Origin: Gemmatimonadota bacterium
GTDB taxonomy: Bacteria; Gemmatimonadota; Gemmatimonadetes; Longimicrobiales; Longimicrobiaceae
DNA length: 37,620 bases
Direction of reading: 5' to 3'
NCBI GenBank assembly: GCA_031260285.1
Contig: JAIRKD010000081.1
Span: 1 to 37,620 of the forward strand
A program made the position numbers and the translations under genes. Positions 7,701 to 15,517 of this stretch are shown here, in pieces (within the stretch, counting starts at the first letter, position 1; each line of letters starts with the position of its first letter). The notes under the pieces were generated by a model, which saw nothing but the letters and a program-made list of their open reading frames with translations, made no database searches and had not been told where the DNA came from.

Positions 7701-9119
7701 ATGAGAGTTGGGAGTGGTCTGGTCTTCGCGCTGGGTGCTATCGCGGTTGCCTCGGGTTGTGCCTCCGGCGGCGCCCCCGCAAGTAGTGGTCGTGTTTCGG
7801 CTGCTCCGGTTTCACCGACAGGAAAGGTGTACGCCGCCGGAGTTTCTCCGCGGACGACTCCGTTCAGTCAGGCTGCGGACCGGGCGATCGCGCAGGCTCA
7901 GCTTGGTCTTGATGGGCAGACACAGTATCAGGCCGCCCTTTCTCAGGCGCGTCAGGGCATCGCTGCTGACTCGGGCTCAAACCCGGTTCACTTCTTTGTC
8001 GGTGGCTCGGCCGCGGCAGGCCTGGGCAACTTCGTGCTCGCGGACTCCATGTGGACGGTCGCGGAGCGGATCTATCCGGCTTATGAGCTGGAGATCGAGC
8101 CCGAGCGTGAGAATGCCTGGGGGAACGCCTTCAACACGGGTGTTGAAGCCTATAACAATGGAGATGCAGCTGCCGCGCGTCGCGAGTGGACCGGTGCTGC
8201 GCAGATCTACAAGTTCCGCCCCGAGGCGGCGCAGAATCTTGCGATTCTGCTGACCAACGCCGGTGACTACCCGGCTGCGATCACCTCGTACCAGCAGGGG
8301 ATCGCGTCGGTTGGTCTGCGTCCGAACACCCGCGTTCTTGATGAATCCGAGCTTTCTGATCGTGAGGATGCTCGTATATTCATGCTGAAGAATCTCGGTG
8401 AACTGCTGCTCTTCACCGAGCGGTATGAGGACGCCGAGCCGGTGTTCCGCGCGATCATCGCGGCGGACGCGAGTGATGTCTCGGCGCAGGCGAACCTGGC
8501 CCGGGTGCTGGGTCAGCTGGGCCGCGCTTCGGATGCAGCGGAGATCTATACGCGTCTCCTCAGCTCCCCGACCCTGCCGGCTTCGGAGCTCATGTCCATC
8601 GGTGTGGCGCTCTTCCAGTCGGATGACTTTGTGCGTGCCGCCGAGGTCTTCGGCCGGGTAGCGCAGCTGCAGCCGCGGAACCGCGACGCCTGGTACAATC
8701 AGGCGAACTCGCTGCTTGCCGCCAAGTCCTGGGAAGCGATCATCCCGATCGGTCAGCGTCTCGTCGAGATTGATCCGCTTGGCTCAAACTCGGCGCTGAT
8801 TCTGGCGCAGACGTTCCGTGAGCTGGGCCGCACCAACGACGCCCTTGCCGCACTTCAGCGGGCTGAGGCGTACCCGGTGTGGATGGACCAGATCCAGCTT
8901 CAGCCAGGTGCGCAGCAGTCGTCCGTTTCCGGGGAGATCACCGGGAATGCGGCTGCGCAGGGCACTCCGGTTCGCATCCGTTTCATTTTCTTCAATGACG
9001 CGGGCGAGATAGGCCGGACGGAGACCACAATCACCGCTCCCGCGCGTGAAGCGACCCAGTCGTTTACGGCTCAGGTTGCGGGTCAGGCGACGGCTTACGG
9101 GTACGAAGTCCTGAACTGA
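7701..9119 (+). CDS. tetratricopeptide-repeat lipoprotein
   Basis: Predicted envelope lipoprotein of 472 residues. The N-terminus is a signal sequence ending VASGC followed by ASGG, and then a low-complexity Ala/Ser/Pro/Thr linker. The central part is made of helical repeats of TPR type, such as NLAILLTNAGDYPAAITSYQQG, ERYEDAEPVFRAII, ANLARVLGQLGRASDAAEIYTRLL and LAQTFRELGRTNDALAALQRAE. The last ~80 residues form a beta-rich domain (SVSGEITGNAAAQGTPVRIRF) without a known name. The start at 7701 is set by GGAGGA 5 bases upstream; the frame is open further upstream to a TTG inside the promoter. It has its own promoter and a terminator, so it is probably monocistronic. TPRs imply a protein-protein role; partners are unknown. 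Confidence 0.85.
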   Translation: MRVGSGLVFALGAIAVASGCASGGAPASSGRVSAAPVSPTGKVYAAGVSPRTTPFSQAADRAIAQAQLGLDGQTQYQAALSQARQGIAADSGSNPVHFFVGGSAAAGLGNFVLADSMWTVAERIYPAYELEIEPERENAWGNAFNTGVEAYNNGDAAAARREWTGAAQIYKFRPEAAQNLAILLTNAGDYPAAITSYQQGIASVGLRPNTRVLDESELSDREDARIFMLKNLGELLLFTERYEDAEPVFRAIIAADASDVSAQANLARVLGQLGRASDAAEIYTRLLSSPTLPASELMSIGVALFQSDDFVRAAEVFGRVAQLQPRNRDAWYNQANSLLAAKSWEAIIPIGQRLVEIDPLGSNSALILAQTFRELGRTNDALAALQRAEAYPVWMDQIQLQPGAQQSSVSGEITGNAAAQGTPVRIRFIFFNDAGEIGRTETTITAPAREATQSFTAQVAGQATAYGYEVLN

Positions 9120-9164
9120 TTTCGGGTCGGCCCGAAACAGGGACGACGCGCGGTACTTCCGCGC
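9120..9164 (+). repeat. two tandem stem-loops after the TPR lipoprotein gene
   Basis: TTTCGGG (9120-9126) pairs with CCCGAAA (9131-9137). GCGCGG (9148-9153) pairs with CCGCGC (9159-9164). Both are perfect and directly precede the terminator hairpin at 9165. No T-run follows either, so they may stabilise the mRNA 3' end rather than terminate. Confidence 0.5.
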
Positions 9165-9203
9165 ACGGGGGCGTGTCCAGTTTATGGATCCGCCCCCGTT
9201 TGT
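9165..9203 (+). terminator. rho-independent terminator of the TPR lipoprotein gene
   Basis: ACGGGGGCG (9165-9173) pairs perfectly with CGCCCCCGT (9191-9199), and an inner GTCCA/TGGAT helix extends the stem. The 3' side continues TTTGTCTGT. Confidence 0.7.
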
Positions 9204-9244
9204 CTGTGTATCCCCTGCTTCCATCTTCTGCCGGAGTCGGTTGT

Positions 9245-9263
9245 GCTGTCTGTTCCTGACAGC
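9245..9263 (+). repeat. stem-loop upstream of der
   Basis: GCTGTC (9245-9250) pairs perfectly with GACAGC (9258-9263) over a 7-base loop, in the gene-free stretch between the terminator and der. No T-run follows, so its role is unclear; it could be part of the der leader. Confidence 0.35.
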
Positions 9264-9354
9264 GGGGGCCGGAGTGTGAAGTGAAGGGAAGAAGTGGTTC
9301 ATCAACCATCAGCCGGACAGATGTGCCGCCGGCCAGATTGAAGCCTGGAGAGAC

Positions 9355-10689
9355 GTGAAGCTACCTATTGTTGCCGTTGTCGGGCGTCCGAATGTCGGGA
9401 AGTCCACCTTCTTCAACCGGGTGCTCGGTGAGCGGCTGGCGATTGTTGAAGACCGTCCGGGGGTGACCCGGGATCGTAACTTCGCCCTGGCCGAGTGGGG
9501 CGGGCGGAGTTTCTATCTCGTGGATACCGGCGGGATGGTGGAGGACTCGGATGAGCCGATGGACCGCCTGATCCGGCAGCAGGTGATCATGGCGATCGGT
9601 GAGGCGGATGTGGTTGTGCAGATGGTTGACGGCCGTACCGGACCTCACCCGTTTGACTACGCGGTGGCGGAGTACCTCCGGCGTGCGCACCGGCCCGTTG
9701 TGCTGGTCGTCAACAAGGTGGATGACCTGGGCAGCCCGGGCGCTCTTTCCTTTCATGATTTCTGGGATCTGGGGATCGGGGAGCCGTATCCGGTCAGCAG
9801 CCTGAGCGGGAAGGGAAGCGGTGATCTGCTTGATGAGATCATTGCCCGGCTGCCTCCCGCGCAGGAAGGGGAAGACGATCCGGGTCTGCGGGTCGCGGTG
9901 ATCGGCAAGCCGAATGTGGGCAAGTCCAGCCTGGTCAACAAGCTGCTGGGCGAGGAGCGGATGGTTGTGTCGGACGTGCCGGGCACAACCCGCGACGCAA
10001 TTGATACCGCACTGGAGTATGAAGGCCGGAAGGTGGTGTTTGTGGACACCGCCGGACTCCGCCGGCAGTCGCGCATCCATGAGAATGTGGAGTACTACTC
10101 CGCGCTGCGGACGGAGCGTGCGGTGGAGAGAGCTGACGTCTGTCTGCTGCTGATCGACGGAACGGAGCCGCTTCACAACCAGGATCTCAAGGTCGCCCAG
10201 AAGGCGTGGGATGCGGGAACGGGGCTGATCCTTCTCGTCAACAAGTGGGACCTGGTTGAGAAGGAGACAATGACCGCGCCGAACTTCGAAAAGAGCCTGC
10301 ACGAGAAGGCTCCGTTTCTGAAGTGGGTGCCGGTTGTCTTCATCAGCGCCGCAAGCGGCCAGCGGGTGCACCGGATCCTGCCGAAGGTGCTGGAGGTGGA
10401 TGAAGCCCGGAAGCGGCGCATCCCGACGCACGAGGTGAACGAGGTTGTCCGGGAGCTCTTCGCACGGACGCGCCCTCCTCATGCGCAGGGGCGGCCGGTG
10501 AAGATTCTGTACGGTACCCAGGTCAGCACGATGCCGCCGACATTTGTCCTCTGGTGCAACTTTCCGGATGCGATCCCCGAATCGTATATCCGTTATCTTC
10601 ATAACGGATTCCGGGACCGCTGGGGGTTTGTCGGGTCTCCTCTCCGCATCAACCTGCGGCGCAGAAACGAGGACGAGGAGGACGATTGA
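9355..10689 (+). CDS. der: ribosome biogenesis GTPase Der (EngA)
   Basis: Tandem-GTPase factor needed for 50S subunit maturation. The first G domain has GRPNVGKS at residues 10-17, DTGG and NKVD. The second has GKPNVGKS at 184-191, DVPGTTRD, DTAGLRR and NKWD. A KH-like C-terminal domain with PPHAQGRPVKILYGTQ and FPDAIPESY..YL ends the protein in an acidic tail. The 444-residue length is normal. The start is GTG at 9355 behind GGAGAG. The stop overlaps the TTG of plsY by three bases, so the two are translationally coupled. It heads the der-plsY-gpsA-merR operon. Confidence 0.97.
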   Translation: MKLPIVAVVGRPNVGKSTFFNRVLGERLAIVEDRPGVTRDRNFALAEWGGRSFYLVDTGGMVEDSDEPMDRLIRQQVIMAIGEADVVVQMVDGRTGPHPFDYAVAEYLRRAHRPVVLVVNKVDDLGSPGALSFHDFWDLGIGEPYPVSSLSGKGSGDLLDEIIARLPPAQEGEDDPGLRVAVIGKPNVGKSSLVNKLLGEERMVVSDVPGTTRDAIDTALEYEGRKVVFVDTAGLRRQSRIHENVEYYSALRTERAVERADVCLLLIDGTEPLHNQDLKVAQKAWDAGTGLILLVNKWDLVEKETMTAPNFEKSLHEKAPFLKWVPVVFISAASGQRVHRILPKVLEVDEARKRRIPTHEVNEVVRELFARTRPPHAQGRPVKILYGTQVSTMPPTFVLWCNFPDAIPESYIRYLHNGFRDRWGFVGSPLRINLRRRNEDEEDD

Positions 10690-11363
10690 TCGTCGCTGCG
10701 CTTCTTCTGGCGAGCTATCTGCTGGGGGCCTTCCCCAGCAGCTACGTGGCCGGCAGACTGACCCGCGGGATCGACCTGCGTCAGTACGGGAGCGGAAACC
10801 TCGGCGCCACCAACGCCTTCCGTGTTCTGGGAGCGCGGGTGGCTGCTCCGGTCATGGCGGCGGATATGCTCAAGGGCTTCATCCCCGTCGCGTTCTTCCC
10901 TCATCTGGACGGAAATGCCTCCTGGGCCTGGGCGCTCGCCTTCGGGGGAGCCGCGATTCTGGGTCACGTCTTTCCGGTATACATGAACTTCCGGGGAGGG
11001 AAGGGTGTGGCCACGGCCACTGGCGTGTTCCTGGCGCTTTCCCCCGTGGCGGTTGGTGTTGCGATGGCCGTGTGGCTCATTGTGCTGCGGATCTGGCGGA
11101 TGGTTTCACTCGCGTCCGTGGTGGCGGCGGTGGTTCTGGTTGCCGCTCTTCCACTTACGGAGAGCCGCCCGGAAGTGACAACGCTGGGAATCCTTGTCGC
11201 GGTGTTTGTCGTTTTTGCGCACCGCTCGAATATCCGCCGGATCCTGCGCGGTGAGGAGTATCGCTTCGGCAGTGGTGGAACAAAGGCCGGTGCGCCGGGC
11301 GAGTCCGGGGCAGATGACTCCGGGGTGGCCGGAGCGGCAGACAGCCGGTCAGGGAAACGATGA
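10686..11363 (+). CDS. plsY: glycerol-3-phosphate acyltransferase PlsY
   Basis: Integral membrane enzyme that transfers acyl groups from acyl-phosphate to glycerol-3-phosphate, giving lysophosphatidate. The three PlsY motifs are present: GSGNLGATN early in the protein, GHVFPVYMNFRGGKGVAT in the middle, and FAHRSNIRR near the end, with about five hydrophobic segments. The start is TTG at 10686, overlapping the der stop as TTGA. The protein has a Gly/Ala/Ser-rich cytoplasmic-looking tail of about 30 residues after the last motif, longer than usual. The 3' end overlaps the gpsA start as ATGA. Next to gpsA this is a coherent phospholipid pair, since GpsA makes its substrate. Confidence 0.95.
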   Translation: MIVAALLLASYLLGAFPSSYVAGRLTRGIDLRQYGSGNLGATNAFRVLGARVAAPVMAADMLKGFIPVAFFPHLDGNASWAWALAFGGAAILGHVFPVYMNFRGGKGVATATGVFLALSPVAVGVAMAVWLIVLRIWRMVSLASVVAAVVLVAALPLTESRPEVTTLGILVAVFVVFAHRSNIRRILRGEEYRFGSGGTKAGAPGESGADDSGVAGAADSRSGKR

Positions 11364-12370
11364 CCACCAGCCGGGTTGCGGTGATCGGAGCGGGCAACTG
11401 GGGCACAGCCCTCGCCAACCTGACCGCCGGCAAGGGGATTCCGACAACACTCTGGTCGTTTGAGCCGGAAGTTGCGGAACTGATCGAGCGGGAACACCGG
11501 AACCATAACTACCTCACCGAGGTTGAGCTGGACCCGCGTCTCCGCGCGACAACATCGCTTGAGACAGCGGTCAGGGGGGCCTCGGTGGTGGTTTCCGCGA
11601 GCCCGTCTCATGTGGTGAGGCAGGTGATGGGTGAGGCTGCCCGGTATCTGGAGCCGGATGCGCTGGTGGTCAGCGCGTCCAAGGGAATCGAGGTGGGTAC
11701 GCTGCAGATGATGGACGGCGTACTCTCCGAGGTGCTGCCATTGGGGAACGCGCGCCGGACCGCATTCCTTTCCGGGCCGAGCTTTGCGCTGGAAGTTGCC
11801 CGACGCCTCCCAACCGCCGTCACCATGGCTTCCGCCGACCCGCGGATCGCTGAGGAGGCGCGGAAGGTTTTCCTGACGGACTTCTTCCGGGTCTATACGA
11901 CAACCGACGTGATCGGTGCCGAGGTGGGCGGGGCGCTGAAAAATGTGATCGCGATTGCCTCGGGTGTTGTGACAGGGATGGGGTACGGGCACAATACTCT
12001 CTCTGCCCTGATCACTCGCGGGCTGGCGGAGATCACCCGGCTTGCCGTGGCTCTCGGCGCTGAACCCCTGACGCTGGCGGGACTTGCCGGTGTGGGCGAC
12101 CTGATCCTGACCTGTACCGGTGGCTTGAGCCGCAACCGCTCTGTCGGAGTGGCGCTTGGAGAGGGACGCTCGCTGGAGGAGATCGTCGCCGGGATGACAA
12201 TGGTCGCGGAGGGGATCCGGACCACCCGATCCGCCTACGAACTCGCTGTCCGGCATGGGGTTGAAATGCCGATTGTGTCCGAGATCCATGCGCTCCTCTT
12301 TGAGGGTCGACCACCGCGTGAGGCGGTAGAGGCACTCATGGTAAGGGAACCCAAACCTGAACGGGGCTGA
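11360..12370 (+). CDS. gpsA: NAD(P)+-dependent glycerol-3-phosphate dehydrogenase GpsA
   Basis: Reduces dihydroxyacetone phosphate to sn-glycerol-3-phosphate, the backbone for phospholipids and the substrate of PlsY encoded just upstream. The Rossmann motif VIGAGNWGTALA is at the N-terminus. SASKGIE, LSGPSFALEV, GGALKNVIAIASG (catalytic Lys), GLAGVGDLILTCTG and SRNR are all typical. The length of 336 residues is normal. The ATG overlaps the plsY stop by four bases. The MerR-family gene begins two bases after its stop region, so all four genes are one transcription unit. Confidence 0.97.
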   Translation: MTTSRVAVIGAGNWGTALANLTAGKGIPTTLWSFEPEVAELIEREHRNHNYLTEVELDPRLRATTSLETAVRGASVVVSASPSHVVRQVMGEAARYLEPDALVVSASKGIEVGTLQMMDGVLSEVLPLGNARRTAFLSGPSFALEVARRLPTAVTMASADPRIAEEARKVFLTDFFRVYTTTDVIGAEVGGALKNVIAIASGVVTGMGYGHNTLSALITRGLAEITRLAVALGAEPLTLAGLAGVGDLILTCTGGLSRNRSVGVALGEGRSLEEIVAGMTMVAEGIRTTRSAYELAVRHGVEMPIVSEIHALLFEGRPPREAVEALMVREPKPERG

Positions 12371-12371
12371 A

Positions 12372-12794
12372 ATGGCTGATAACAGCGCAAACGCGGAACT
12401 GACCCCCGGGATCCCTGTTGCAGGGGAGAGCTCCGGTCGCGTCCGCCGGCCACGTACACGGGCGTTTTACTCGATCGGGGAGGTCTGTTCGATGATCGGG
12501 GTGAAGCCTCACGTCCTCAGATACTGGGAGAGCCAGTTCCGGGAGCTTTCGCCGGCGAAGAACCGGTCCGGAAATCGCGTTTATCAGACCCGTGAAATCG
12601 AGCTCATCGCGCTGATCCATACGCTGGTTCATGAGCAGCGTTACACGGTGGAAGGTGCCCGGAAACGACTGGCGGAGCTGCGGGAGGAAGGGATGGCTGC
12701 TGAGGATTCCGCCCAGTCGCTGCAGCGGGTCTTCCTGCGATCGCTCGGGGAGGAACTGAAGGAGCTGAGCGACCTTCTGGACCCCGCGCGGTGA
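12372..12794 (+). CDS. MerR-family transcriptional regulator
   Basis: DNA-binding protein of 140 residues. A polar 30-residue N-terminal segment is followed by the MerR winged helix-turn-helix: FYSIGEVCSMIGVKPHVLRYWE, then a NRSGNRVYQTREIELIALI wing and second helix. A short dimerisation helix follows (GARKRLAELREE and LRSLGEELKELSDLL). No Cys-rich or large effector domain is visible, so a metal or drug sensor role is not supported. Starting one base after the gpsA stop, it is the last gene of der-plsY-gpsA-merR and may regulate lipid genes or itself; this is inference from position only. Confidence 0.88.
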   Translation: MADNSANAELTPGIPVAGESSGRVRRPRTRAFYSIGEVCSMIGVKPHVLRYWESQFRELSPAKNRSGNRVYQTREIELIALIHTLVHEQRYTVEGARKRLAELREEGMAAEDSAQSLQRVFLRSLGEELKELSDLLDPAR

Positions 12795-12846
12795 TCCGGA
12801 TGTTGCTGCTGGTTGTCATGCCACCCGCCGCGGAAGCGGTGTGTGA

Positions 12847-12880
12847 CCGCCGAAGGCCGCTGACTCGTTTGGCGGCTTTT
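12847..12880 (+). terminator. probable terminator of the der-plsY-gpsA-merR operon
   Basis: CCGCCGAA (12847-12854) pairs with TTTGGCGG (12868-12875) with one G-T pair, followed by CTTTT. An alternative GCCGC/GCGGC hairpin inside the same stretch also abuts TTTT. Confidence 0.6.
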
Positions 12881-12927
12881 CGATTCACGGACCTGACTGT
12901 CATGCCGGTGCGCCGGCGATTCTGTTT

Positions 12928-13677
12928 ATGCTGATTCTCTGCACCAACGACGATGGATATTTCGCGACGGGTCTGGGAGTACTCGCCGAAGCTGCCCGCT
13001 CAGCCGGCGAAGTCCGGATTGTCGCGCCTGACCGCGAACAGAGTGCTACCAGCCACTCCCTGACGATGCATCACCCGCTTCGCGCTCATCGGGTGAACGA
13101 CTTCACCCAACGCGTGGATGGAACGCCGACCGACTGCGTGGCACTCGCCCTTGGCGCTCTCCTTGATCAGAAGCCGGATGTGGTTCTGTCCGGAGTGAAT
13201 CATGGAGCGAACATGGGGGAGGATGTACTCTATTCAGGCACTGTGGCGGGGGCGATGGAAGCCACGATCCTGGGGATCCCGGCGATCGCTTTTTCCTATA
13301 CCGGGCGTGACCCCGAGGCGATTGTCAAAATCCGTCCGCTGCTGGAACGTCTCATCACCCAGCTGCTCAGCCAGCCGGAGTTTCCCCCGGAGACACTGCT
13401 GAATATCAACATCCCTCCGGTCGAGACAGAGGTCCGGGGGGTTCGTGTCACCCGGCTGGCGCGGCGCGTCTATACAGGATCGCTGACGCGGGCCCACGAC
13501 CCCAGCGGCCGGGAATACTTCTGGATAGGTGGTGGTGCCTCGGAGTGGAAGGCGGACGAGGATTCCGATTTTCATGCCGTGAAGAATGGCTATATCTCGG
13601 TGACCCCTCTTCATCTTGATCTGACCAATTACAAGCTCCTTTCAGGTATGCGGGAGTGGGGGCTCACCCATGAGTGA
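12928..13677 (+). CDS. surE: 5'/3'-nucleotidase SurE
   Basis: Metal-dependent nucleoside-monophosphatase and survival protein. The N-terminus LILCTNDDGYFATG carries the metal-binding Asp8-Asp9. DREQSATSHSLT and SGVNHGANMGEDVLYSGTVAGAMEA (with Asn91) are the other family blocks. The 249-residue length is typical. The ATG at 12928 begins the canonical motif at residue 2, so the start is secure although no strong ribosome site is seen. It overlaps pcm by eight bases, the classical surE-pcm stationary-phase repair pair. Confidence 0.96.
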   Translation: MLILCTNDDGYFATGLGVLAEAARSAGEVRIVAPDREQSATSHSLTMHHPLRAHRVNDFTQRVDGTPTDCVALALGALLDQKPDVVLSGVNHGANMGEDVLYSGTVAGAMEATILGIPAIAFSYTGRDPEAIVKIRPLLERLITQLLSQPEFPPETLLNINIPPVETEVRGVRVTRLARRVYTGSLTRAHDPSGREYFWIGGGASEWKADEDSDFHAVKNGYISVTPLHLDLTNYKLLSGMREWGLTHE

Positions 13678-14332
13678 CCGCTTCGCCGCCCAGCGACGAG
13701 CGCTGATTGAGCGTATCCGGGAGCGGGGCATCGGAGAGCTGGAGATCCTGCGCGCGTTTGACCTCGTGCCCCGGCATGAGTTCCTTCCCCAGGCCGTCCA
13801 TCATCGTGCCTATGAGGATACTCCGCTGCCGATCGGTTTTGGGCAGACCGCCTCACAGCCCTCTCTTCAGGCGCTGTACATCCAGCTGCTGAAGCTCAGT
13901 CCGTCTGACAAGGTGCTGGAGATCGGTACGGGGAGCGGGTTCCAGACCTCGGTGCTGGCTTCGCTGGTGAGTAACGTCTACTCCGTGGAGCGCCTGCGGC
14001 CGCTGTCCCTCTCAGCGCGCGAGTCGCTGGACCGGCTGCGGGCTTCCAATGTGGCGCTGCTGGTGGGGGATGGGACAATCGGCTGGGCTCGATACGCGCC
14101 TTACGACGCGATTCTGGTTGCCGCGGGTTCGCCATCCATTCCTGAACCGCTTGTCGAGCAGCTTGCGGTGGGTGGGCGGATGCTGATTCCTGTAGGCACC
14201 CGGGAGGGCCAGAAGCTTCAGATGATCGTAAAAACCGCATCGGGGTACAATGTGCGTGACGTAAAGGAATGCACCTTCGTTCCACTGGTCGGGCGGTTCG
14301 GCTGGGCAGAGAGTACTCTGACCGAGCGATAG
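13670..14332 (+). CDS. pcm: protein-L-isoaspartate O-methyltransferase
   Basis: Repairs isoaspartyl residues in aged proteins with S-adenosylmethionine. FDLVPRHEFLP, YEDTPLPIGFGQTASQP and VLEIGTGSGFQTSVLA (SAM loop) are the family signature blocks, followed by VYSVER, VGDGT and DAILVAAGSPSIPEPLVEQLAVGGRMLIPVG. The length of 220 residues is normal. The start overlaps the surE end by eight bases. The stop is about 40 bases before a tRNA promoter. Confidence 0.96.
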   Translation: MSDRFAAQRRALIERIRERGIGELEILRAFDLVPRHEFLPQAVHHRAYEDTPLPIGFGQTASQPSLQALYIQLLKLSPSDKVLEIGTGSGFQTSVLASLVSNVYSVERLRPLSLSARESLDRLRASNVALLVGDGTIGWARYAPYDAILVAAGSPSIPEPLVEQLAVGGRMLIPVGTREGQKLQMIVKTASGYNVRDVKECTFVPLVGRFGWAESTLTER

Positions 14333-14370
14333 ACCCCGTCAGGCACAGCGGGTGGAGGATACCGGTCGGG

Positions 14371-14399
14371 TTGCCGCCTGTCGGGCTACGGACTATCTT
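14371..14399 (+). promoter_or_regulatory. promoter of tRNA-Arg
   Basis: TTGCCG (14371-14376) and TATCTT (14394-14399) are separated by exactly 17 bases, and the tRNA begins 29 bases after the -10 box. A CCCCCG/CGGGGG hairpin with a GAGA loop (14409-14424) sits in the short 5' leader. Confidence 0.55.
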
Positions 14400-14428
14400 T
14401 TTCTGTTTCCCCCGGAGACGGGGGGGGC

Positions 14429-14502
14429 GCCCTCGTAGCTCAGGCGGATAGAGCGACGGATTCCTAATCCGTAGGCCGTGGGTTCGAGTCCCGCCGAGGG
14501 CA
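14429..14502 (+). tRNA. tRNA-Arg (anticodon CCU)
   Basis: A full cloverleaf can be drawn: acceptor GCCCTCG (14429-14435) with CGAGGGC (14495-14501), and D-stem GCTC/GAGC (14438-14441/14451-14454). The anticodon stem ACGGA/TCCGT encloses the loop TTCCTAA, with anticodon CCT at 14463-14465. The T-arm is GTGGG-TTCGAGT-CCCGC, and the discriminator is A14502. CCA is not encoded. It reads AGG codons. A strong terminator follows at 14517, so it is a stand-alone gene. Confidence 0.96.
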
Positions 14503-14516
14503 TTCCGGCTTATTAC

Positions 14517-14549
14517 AGCCCTGTCGTCAATTCGACGGCAGGGCTTTTT
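14517..14549 (+). terminator. rho-independent terminator of tRNA-Arg
   Basis: AGCCCTGTCGTC (14517-14528) pairs with GACGGCAGGGCT (14534-14545) with one T-G pair, over a loop of about 5 bases, and the 3' side runs into TTTTT (14545-14549). Confidence 0.9.
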
Positions 14550-14767
14550 GTATTCTGAAGAAATAAGTGCAGATATGTAATTCCAACTTTAAGCGTGAAA
14601 TGTGAATTCCGGGATCCGCTGGTATGTCCAATGTTGGAAAACCGTCGATCAGGTGGAACCTTTAGGTGGTAAAATTGTAGATTGGCCGTTGATCTAACGG
14701 AATGATTACGTACATGAGTTGGGGGATGAAGAAATTTCTCTCGGCAATCTGTAATCACCGACCACGC
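14550..14767 (+). other. AT-rich gene-free stretch after tRNA-Arg
   Basis: Composition changes sharply here: by hand count 14521-14580 has 24 G+C in 60, far below the neighbouring genes. No ORF of note is present. CCGTT (14686-14690) and AACGG (14696-14700) form a perfect inverted repeat over GATCT, possibly an operator for the following gene. No integrase or insertion-sequence end was found. Confidence 0.5.
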
Positions 14768-14777
14768 AAGGGAGCAT

Positions 14778-15245
14778 ATGTGTAATACTCAGATGGTTTT
14801 TCGTGCTGTGACTATATCGGTATGCTCCATTATTGGGTTCGTGGTTCCTGCGATAGCTCAAAATGGATTGACTGATAATCGATGGGTTTCGATATATGAA
14901 GATGAAGAGAAGAGCGTGGACCTTGATACTAGGCGGTCCGAAGGGTTGAATGGCGGGCGTCCGGCTGCGTGGTTGCGTTGGACGTTCGGTGAGGAGCAAG
15001 CGATTAATGGGGTGAGGTATGTGATAATGTTTGACCGGAGTACTTATGATTGTCGTAATTTTGCGATTCGTAGTGAAAGCGCGACATATCATGACCAAGA
15101 GGGAAAAATGGTCGATGGTTGGGATAATCCTCTCAGTTATTCCGGGCTTTCTGAATACGGCGAATGGTCCTCGGTGCGTCCGGGGAGTGTTGGAGAGTAT
15201 CTTTTGGAAGAAGTATGTGCGTATGCCCAAACTCAAGGACGCTAA
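14778..15245 (+). CDS. secreted surface-adhesin-E-like protein
   Basis: A 155-residue protein with a clear Sec signal peptide (hydrophobic core VTISVCSIIGFVV, cleavage after AIAQ). The mature part has W-x-SIYEDEEKSVDLDTRR, then AAWLRWTF, a 'YDCRNFAIRS' Cys segment and SVRPGSVGEYLLEEVC at the end. That pattern (W, VDL, one central Cys and PGS-x-GE-x-C at the C-terminus) resembles the Adhesin_E family, and the two Cys could form a disulphide. The assignment is by pattern only. AAGGGAG at 14768-14774 fixes the ATG. Base composition is AT-richer than its neighbours, with many A/T-ending codons, suggesting recent acquisition beside the tRNA. Function is unknown. Confidence 0.75.
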   Translation: MCNTQMVFRAVTISVCSIIGFVVPAIAQNGLTDNRWVSIYEDEEKSVDLDTRRSEGLNGGRPAAWLRWTFGEEQAINGVRYVIMFDRSTYDCRNFAIRSESATYHDQEGKMVDGWDNPLSYSGLSEYGEWSSVRPGSVGEYLLEEVCAYAQTQGR

Positions 15246-15438
15246 TCCCGGCGAGGTGACGAACAACTGGTTCTCGGGCATTTGATGGGCCCAAACTAGG
15301 GTTGCCTGATCTAGGGGATAGAGCTAGTTTTCATTTTTGTTTTGTGAAATGGTCGTAGAGATTTGAATGGTCCCTTGGGAAGCAAGCCAAGAGGGCGTTA
15401 TTGTTGGCGAGTCAGTTGATTTCTGAGTGGGTTTGGAG
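15246..15438 (+). other. AT-rich non-coding stretch
   Basis: By hand count 15301-15360 contains 24 G+C in 60. It holds T-runs but no supported gene. It looks like the right half of the low-GC island, or the remains of a degraded gene; no family could be recognised in any frame. Confidence 0.4.
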
Positions 15439-15466
15439 CCGGGTCCTTCGAAGGATGCGGTTTTTT
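15439..15466 (+). terminator. terminator closing the AT-rich island
   Basis: CCG at 15439-15441 pairs with CGG at 15458-15460, and the inner TCCT/AGGA helix closes a TCGA loop with one mismatch between them. TTTTTT follows directly at 15461-15466. Confidence 0.7.
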
Positions 15467-15517
15467 GCAGCACGCTGTATATGTTAGGCATACATCTCTC
15501 TCAGCATTCAGGGTTCT

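Noticed and set aside
15247-15257. TCCCGGCGAGG resembling the tRNA-Arg 3' end, as a possible attachment repeat
   Set aside because: Only 11 bases with one mismatch, and the match breaks at once on both sides; in GC-rich DNA this is not convincing.
14706-15281. Minus-strand frame opposite the adhesin-E-like gene
   Set aside because: The + strand gene has a signal peptide, ribosome site and family pattern; the opposite frame has none of these.
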